From an uncultured Clostridia bacterium (GTDB lineage Bacteria > Bacillota > Clostridia > Christensenellales > CAG-917), in the NCBI GenBank assembly GCA_934233745.1, contig CAKQGN010000001.1, positions 186,001-250,000 of the forward strand: a stretch of 64,000 nucleotides of DNA. The letters run 5' to 3'. Positions 19,101-28,100 of this stretch are shown here, in pieces. The stretch's first letter is position 1. Each line of letters starts with the position of its first letter. Under the pieces are notes generated by a model, which was not told the DNA's origin, searched no databases, and worked only from the letters and a program-made list of their open reading frames with translations. A program made the translations under genes and the position numbers.

Positions 19101-22100
19101 CGGAAGTTGAAAAAGTGACGGTTGATGGTGTACAAGGCGCAACAACACCGTCATTCAAAGGGCACTTTGACGGAAACGGAAATACGATTGAGATTACATA
19201 TACGAGCGGCGGATATCACCGTATCAGCGTGTTCCCGAATGCCGCAGGCGCAACGTTCAAGCACCTCACTATAAAAGGCACAATTCAAGCGGCAAGTCAA
19301 GCTGACGGAAAAGGGAATGAAGAGAATGATAAAAAAGATATTGTTTCCAAAACAGCCGCTTATGACATTGCAGGATTTGTGGGCAAACCGTTTGGAACAC
19401 TCAAATTTTACAACTGCAAAAACGAAGCAGACATCATCGGTTTGAGAAATGTTGGCGGCATCGTTGGCTACAATGCAGGCGGACAATCGATAACGCTTGA
19501 AGCATGTGTCAACACAGGCGACATTACATCTTTACAAGGGTCATACACTTTGGGTGGAAAAAACTCGGACACATATAACTACGATGATGGTTTGGATGGG
19601 ACAGGAGTTGGTGAGACAAACGTTGGATATACATTTGGCACTGGCGGTATTATAGGTTCTTACATTGGTAATATTCAAATTGAAAGTTGTCGTAATTCAG
19701 GCAAAATAATAGGCGGCCATAATGTGGGTGGTATTATCGGTTTGCACAATGGCAAACAAGAAAGTTTTGCAACACTTACCATAAACAACTGTGCAAACAC
19801 CGGCGATATACTCGCAAATTCAGGATACTGGGGTGAAGATCAAGGGGGAGCAAAAGATAATCCTTCTAGAGGCGTAAGGCAAAGCATATTCGGTTACGCA
19901 GGCGGACTTGTCGGAAAGACGAGCAGATACTCTTCCCTCAAAATGTTTGCATCGTACAATATGGGTACTGTAATTACATATTCGAATATTGTCGGTGGGC
20001 TTGTTGGCGCAGTTGGAGCTTTGTCGAAAACAAGCAAAAACACAGGTACGGATACTTTGTTGACAGGTTCAAAATCTGTGATTGCATACTGTTATAACAA
20101 CGGTACCGTTCATTCAGGCGGTACGTATCCAAAACAAGTTAAAGAAAGACTTTCTGGTCGTGAGAACTATGGCGGAACAATTTCCGGCGGTATCGCAGGT
20201 ATTGTCGGCAATATCAAGATTTCAAATTGCTACAATACGGGAGATATAATTGCTTGGGGCGTTGTAGGCTATAGTGGTTCTTGGCAACTGCGTTCAGGTG
20301 GCATAGTTGGTCAATCTGAGCCAACAGGCGACACATATGTTGTTGAGTTTGAGACTTTGTACAATGCCGGTTCGATTATGGCAAAAGCAAAAAACACTCA
20401 CGTAGGTGTAGAGTGGATTGGTATTGCTTATTATATGAATGAAAAATTGAGATACGGTGGTGCCATTTCCGGTTATTGTGATCATTCGGAAATAACAAGC
20501 CGAATCACTTCATACAATGTGTACTCAATCAAATATCCTGTAGGAACGAAGATACTAAAAAAAGACATTAACTCCGCTAATAAGTATAAGGAAAGCGATT
20601 ATGCAGAAACTGACTTTCACGAACAAAGACGAGGAGATTATCTTGCAGACGGCGGCGTGGCAGGTATTGGGGCATCGCAAGAAGGTCTTACAGTTTCGGG
20701 TACGACGTTTGACTCGTATGAACAGCTTACAGCGCGTTTGAATGCACGTGATGATGTTGTGCCAAGAGCAACAGAGTATACTGGCAACAATAAAATTAAT
20801 ATAATACAATCCATTGAAACATTGACTGAGGGTATCGATTATACTCAACCTAAAATTGACGGCAAAATGTATGATGGTTGGATATATGTTTATGGTTGCT
20901 TGCCACAGCTTGCCATGTTTGCATTGGACACTCAAAACGGCTTGAGTATGCACTCGGTTGGTTATAGAAAAGATCAATACGGAGAATACAATGCAACAGG
21001 TGAGAGTGCAGGTTCTGATCAATATCCATACATCATTAAAGACGGCATCGATCTTATGGGTATGCAAGCACTTGTCGATAACGGATTTGATTTTAACGGA
21101 AAAATTATAGAGTTTGCGAACAGCACCAACAATCTATCAGGGGTATGTTCTGAAACAATTGTTTTCCCAACAACATCTAGCACGTCAACCAACCTCAAAG
21201 ACAGTAATGCGTATAAGGCAAAAGACAGCAAAGGAAACTACCATGAGGGCAAAAGTTACCACTTGTTTGCAAAAGGTGCATTATGCAATCAAGGTTGGTC
21301 TGATGACAAAGGCAACGTCAACTCTGTTGCCCAAGAATATGGGACTTGGATAGAAAACAACTATAGGAATCTTGGCGAAAGTAAAAATACCACATTAAAT
21401 TTGCAAAACTTCATTGCTATCGGTAGAAAAGGCAATTCGTTCAAAGGAACAATCAACGGTCAACAGGGTACAGCGGAAGCTAGTTTTGCAACAATCATCG
21501 ATTCGTTGCGTGTGACAATCAAAGGGTATAAAAACACTCACGCAGGACTTTTCTCAACTATAGAAAATGCCATTGTGCAATATGTTGGAGTCGGTGGTAA
21601 TAGCCAAGTTTTTTCCCATGAAAAAGTTGGCACAACAGTAGTTGCCACGGCAGGTGGCATTGTCGGTATGGTATACGGCAACTCTGTTGTTGAAAACTGT
21701 ATCGTGAAAGGTTCAACGGTAGTTGGTGCATATGGGTCTAATGCGTATGCAGGTGGAATTGCAGGCATGGCTGATCCCAAGCAAGGCAATACGTACAATG
21801 CAGGTATCACCACCACTATCCGCAATTGCTCCATTTCTTCAAGCGGCAGAATCGAATCCGCAAAGAGCAACATCGGCGGTGTTCTCGGTTATGTCGGTGG
21901 TGACGCAGGAGCAAACGAAAAAGGCAATAGCGTGCGTATCGAGGGGTGCGAGGTGCAAAAGGCGGCAATTCAAGCCGCAAGCAGCGCGACAGAAAGCAGT
22001 CATATCGGCGGTGTGCTGGGATACGGCTCGGACTATGTGGCGGCATTCATCACCGGATGCTCGGTCGGCAACGGCGCAGATACTGTCACCATAAAGGGCG

Positions 22101-25100
22101 AGCATAGCCTTGGTGGCATCGCAGGCGGTATGTCCAATGCAAAAGGCGGTTATATCGACTCCTGCACGGTCGGAGCAAACACCACAATCGAACGAATAAA
22201 TCAAGGCGGTGGCACAGTTTCTGAAAACCCCAAGCACGGCACTGCAATCGGCGGTCTTGTCGGTTTCACCGAGGACTCAACAGACACTACAAGCCCGCTC
22301 ACCACGACGTTTAGCGGAACATCGGCTTTCAACGGCACGATAACCGTTTCGGTTGAGGCATCCTATCAATCATCAACATTGGACGCGAAGATAAGCTGTA
22401 TCGGAGGTATCGTGGGCGATATGGGTTCGGGCGCAAACTTCGCGTCGGGATCGAATGTCACCGTGGACGGAACAATCAATATCACGCTTGCGGCTGCAAA
22501 CGTCGGCGGCGTTGCGGGCCGTACAAACACTGCAACGTTTATCGGCAATTTTGTTGTCAAACCGAATATGCAAACCGATAAAGCCGAAAACGTCGGCGGT
22601 TTCATCGGCAAGAACGTTGGCACGGTGTACATACTTGCCGACACCACTGAGCGCATCGTGAACGACAAGCTCAACGGCACGGATATCACCATTGGCGGAA
22701 CGATTCGAGGCACGAGCGAGGTGGGCGGCTTCATCGGCGTCAACAACTCGGGCAGCTCGCTCAATATCGGCTCAAACGTCGCAAACGCAAAGCCGTATAG
22801 ATCGGGTACGCTGTCCATTACAATTGAAAACGGGACGATCACCGGTGGCGATAATGTCGGCGGTATCGTCGGCAAAAACGAGGGTGCGGACGGCGGCGCA
22901 AGCTATGCGAGCATAGATATCGTCAAAGGTACTATAACTCAACGAGGCACGATCCAAGGCGCAAACTATGTGGGAGGCATCATCGGACTCAACGACGGCT
23001 TGCTCACTACGGGCGGTGGCGAGGCGGATACGTCTATCGGCGGAACTACGCTTGATGAAAATCAAATCGGGCTTATCAAAAACCTCTCGATCACCAACAA
23101 CGGCAACGTCACGGGTTCGGGCAACTATGTCGGCGGCGTGGTCGGCAAGCTCGATTCGCCTGCCGAAGATTCGGGCAAGGGTGCAATCGCAGGTACGTTT
23201 ACAAACAGCGGCACGGTTGTGGGCAACAACTTTGTGGGCGGCTCGCTCGGTTTTGTCGGCAAAAACGTCACAATCACTGCAAAGAATAATGTTGCAACAT
23301 TGTTTGTCAATGACGGCGAAGTCAATGCGACAGGCTACTTTGTGGGCGGTTCTATCGGCGCACTTGTCGGAAAGATTCTAGGCGAAAACTCGTCCGTTGC
23401 GGTCAAGTTTGAAAACAAAAAGAAAGTCAATGCGACAGGCTTTGTGGGCGGATCTATCGGCGTGCTGGCAGGTCCCGTTTCCTATGCGCAATTTGTCAAT
23501 AGCTCGGACGGCCTCGAAATCGCGGCGGTTAACTCGGTCGGCGGCTCGGTGGGTTACATCGGTGTGCCCTCGTTGCTTAGCTATGAGTTGATCGGCTTCA
23601 CTGCGCATCAGATCGACATAAATAACACTCACTTCGAGGCTTCGGGAACTCTCAAGGCAAATCCGAGCCAAGACGCTATCAATGCGGCAAAGGAAGATAA
23701 AGAGGATAACGGTTGGGGCGGCGTCGGCGGCGCAATCGGAGTCATGGGCGCGGCTATCAATTCGTGGACAGACAACACATACTACGCCAACGGCAACGTC
23801 AGTGCAAACGTCATAGAAAACGGTATAGAAACAGGCATATACAACGTCGGCGGCATCGTCGGACTTATCAATGCAGGCAACATCACGATAAGCAACATGC
23901 TCGCCTATCGCACAACAGTAACCGGCGGTAAAAACGTCGGCGGCATCGTCGGTGCGACCACGGGCGCAAAAACCGTCATCAATTCCGCATACGCAATAGA
24001 AGGCACGTTCAGCGGCACTGAAAACGTGGGCGGCATCATCGGTCTTGCCAAAGACGATACCGACGCAAGCACTTCGTACTGGGTTAAAGGCTACGCAAAC
24101 AGCGATATAGCCACGTATGACGTAAAAGATTTGTCCAAACTCGGCTTCACAACCGGCAAAGCAACAACCGGCTGGTTCTTCCTGTATGCAAACGATGCAA
24201 CCGGCGCAAACGGACTGGGAACAATCAACACTTCACACTCCACAAATTCCGATTTGCAATACTGGAAACGCATTGCCGACGCATACACCGCAAGCGAGCG
24301 ACAAACGAAAATAAAAGACGAAACCGGCGTAGAATATACATTAGCAACGATTCCGCTTAAATCGGATATCGTCAAGGACAAAGATATCAATGGCACAGAT
24401 ACCAAATCTCCGCAAAAATCCACGCTCTACGCAACCGCCACGGCGGCAGAAGTGACAGAAAAAGGCTATTATATGTATACAGCGACGTCGAATAACGATG
24501 TTAAGCCGTCTGTCATATACGATAACGGAGTGTATTATATTAGCGTAAAAACAAACGTTATCAATGCGGAGGACGAAAAAGTCCAGGCGCAAAATGTTGC
24601 AGTGTTCTACCGTTCGGTTTCTTCAAGTAAAGAAGCATTGATCTACAATGGTTATTTGCGTAATGCCATTATTGGTTTGGACGGAGTTTACTTGTATGAA
24701 AACCCAATCGGCGACAATGAAACTCCGACAATTAATGGCTATAAAGGACAATACATATTTACCGCTACAACAACTATCAAAAACGCAGACGGTTCGACAA
24801 GCGAAGTGAACGAGGCTCAATCGGATCCGAACACCTATTCTTCCGTCATTAAGATTTACTATGTCGACGACAACGGCACGGCACGTCTTGTCGGCGGCAA
24901 TACCGAATTGGCATGGAAGATCACCGAGAGAGAATTGGCGGTTGCATTTGAACATACTACGAATAGAACGTATGGAACAGGAACCGAAGACAACACGACC
25001 GATATGACGGTTACAATAGACAACATTGCACCAAAAAGAGGTGTTACTGTCCCGATTAGAATAGTTGTTTCGTATGGGGCACAAGAGGATAGTCGTGTTA

Positions 25101-28100
25101 TATTCACATGGGATGGTACAAAATTTAATGGCGCTGACGAAAATATAAAACTTACGTCGCTTCCAATGACGCAAAGCGGAACTTTGAGCGATAAGGATAA
25201 AGAATCGACAAGTGAAACCATTGAAGATGAGGCCACATATCAACTTGTCGTAAAATTGTTTTTCAAACAAGCCAAATCGTATACGATTACCGTTTTGGAT
25301 AGCTCACAAAAAGCTCGCTACACATTCAAGAAAAACGGAGGAAGCGCGAGTGCTGAAGTCAGCGATGAATTTACTGTGCTTCCTGCCGAGTTGAGGCTGG
25401 TGAGTTCTTACGCTACATCCAGCGCATATGACGGAACGTACAAAGGCAAAGAATGGTTGGTAACAGGATTCAAGTATAATGATGGTGTTCTTCAATTTGC
25501 AGAGTTTTTACCTTCGTTTAATATAAAATATAAAAACGGAGATGTGACAACAAAAGCAATGACTGCCGATAATATGACAACAGGAGTGGACTTTAACGGG
25601 CCAAGGGTTTCAGTTGCAGGACCATCCAACGGAAATCTGACCATTTCACTTGTCAATGCCATCAACAAAGGTGAGTACTATCTTACTTTTGGGAAAATCG
25701 CAGCGGGCAACTATACGCTTAAAATCGAAGATTATTCATTTAGCATCGTAGAAATACAAATTGAAATTTCATGCGATGATAATGGAAAAAGCAAAATATA
25801 TGACGGAAACGCCAAGGATGTAAAATTCACATTCAAAGCGAGCGCACCCGCCGGTGTTACGTTTGACGGTATAAGTGAGTATAAAACCTTTATCAGCAAG
25901 TTCTTTAAGATTAACAATCAAACTATTGAAACAAACAGTTTGAAACTTGTTGATAACAAAACAATCACATTGACATTGCAAACGGAGAAAGATGCAGCAA
26001 CATATAAATTTGTTTTCGGAAAGGGTGAGAAATACGACGACCACATTAAAAACTGTGCTCTTAAACCAGCAACACTTCCGACATATACATACACTATAAC
26101 CAAACGTTCGATCACATTGAGCACAACGCCGACGAGCACCAAAACTTACATTTACAACACCGAGCATCAAGGGTTGAGTCAAGTCAAATTGAATGGTGAG
26201 AGTGGCGATGTGGGCATTGTCTCAGGCGACACCGTCATGGTTAAGGTGAGCGTTCCGGGTGGGGATCCCTCGTCGAAGACTCTGTCGTTTGACAATCAAA
26301 CGCTTGAGGTAACGGCAGGCATTTCGACTATCGACGCAAACCAATATGTCGCATCTTTCGATTTGGATGACGCATCGAGCAAAAAGAACTACACGTTGAG
26401 TGCAACAAACGTGTCTTGGAAGATAGACAAATACAAAATAATGATTGGTGAGTTTGAGATTGGGGCTGAAAAAACATACAACGCACAAGCAGAAGTGCCA
26501 AAAATCAATGTCACCAACAGCGAAGTATCGGTTAGCGGAAACACGTTTACATATGGTACAGATACCTTTACTCTTGAGTATGCTGTTTCTTACAATAACC
26601 AAACCTATGCGAGCAACAATCTTGTCAATGCAGGCACCTACAAGATTAAAATAGGCACCTCAAATGGAAAGATACATGCCAAGCATAGCGACGGGAATGA
26701 TGCGTCAAACAACTATGAGTTTGGAAATAGCTCAACAGAACATCAATACGTGATCAATCCTTGCGAGATAAAAATCGGTTGGGAAAAGAAAACATTTGTG
26801 TATAATGCAAGTAATTGGAAACTAAATGTTGCAAGTATCGAAATCAACAACAAGACCAAGACGGTTACAAACAATAGAGTTCAAACCGGTTTGGGCAACG
26901 ATACTTTGACGTTCAGTCGTGGTGGCGGCGGAACAGACGTGGGAAGTTATACAACAAATGTAACGTCGCATAGTGTCAGTGTCAGTGTAGAACCAAACCA
27001 CGGCGTAAGGCCTATTGCAGGCAACTATAAGATTGTATCTGGTGCCACAAGCGACAAGTTTTCCATCACGCCGTCCAAACTGAAGATTTTCTATGCAGGC
27101 GGTACGACAAGCAAAGTTTATGATGCGGGATTTGGTATATCAGGCAAGCCGTTCGTGTTTAATACTCAATCCCAAAATGGCGGCGCACACGGCACTTCGG
27201 AGTTGTTTGATATTAGCTATGTGTACAAAGACAAAAATGTCGGCAACGACAAGGAAGTTGTGTTTACCTATGTGTTGAAGAACGGAAATGCGAACTACGA
27301 ATACGTTGGTACGGGAACGGAAAGTCAAAACAAAGGACAAATCACGCCGGCACATATCAAGGTTGCGCTCGACAAGTTGCGTAGTGGAAAAGCGACAAGG
27401 ACGTTTACCAACGAACCTTATTATGGTGGAAAAGACGGCGCAAGCGGCGGCAAAAACGACGGCAAAAGCACAGTGTATCGTTCGGGTGAAGGTTTCCGCA
27501 TAAGCGGCGTGTTCGGCAACGACGACATCAAAGTTGTTGCAAAATACGCCGAGGCAGGCGACGATAGAGTGATGTTTGACAAATATGTCAACGACATTGT
27601 GAAAAATACAGACGAAACGTTTGCCAAGGCGGCGGCAGGCACGCATTTGAAGATGCTTGTGTTTGAAATGACGGGTGGTGACGCAACAAACTACACGTTC
27701 AACGTATACGATACATCTGACAAAGCATACAGCAAAAACAATGGCGATAGCCAAACGCCGGTGAATGTTTATGACAAGGATGATGAGAAAAACAACAAAG
27801 ATAAACTGTCCCAAATCAAAATCGAAATCACCGTCAAAACGTACAAAGTTGAGTATAAAAACGCCGCTCAAAGTTATGCCAATGCAGACAATACTTACAA
27901 CACAAATTGGGAAAGAGTTGGAGTATCCAACAACCCGCCAGGAGTTACAGTAACCGTTTCCAACGGCTGGATGTATGCCGACGGACAAGACCATGGTGAT
28001 GATGAACAAGCCGAAAAGAAAGTCTACAAAGCGTACACAACCATTAGAGGCTCGCAAAACAGTGTCTTGTTGGGTGCAAAGATAAGCGGTATCGATGGAA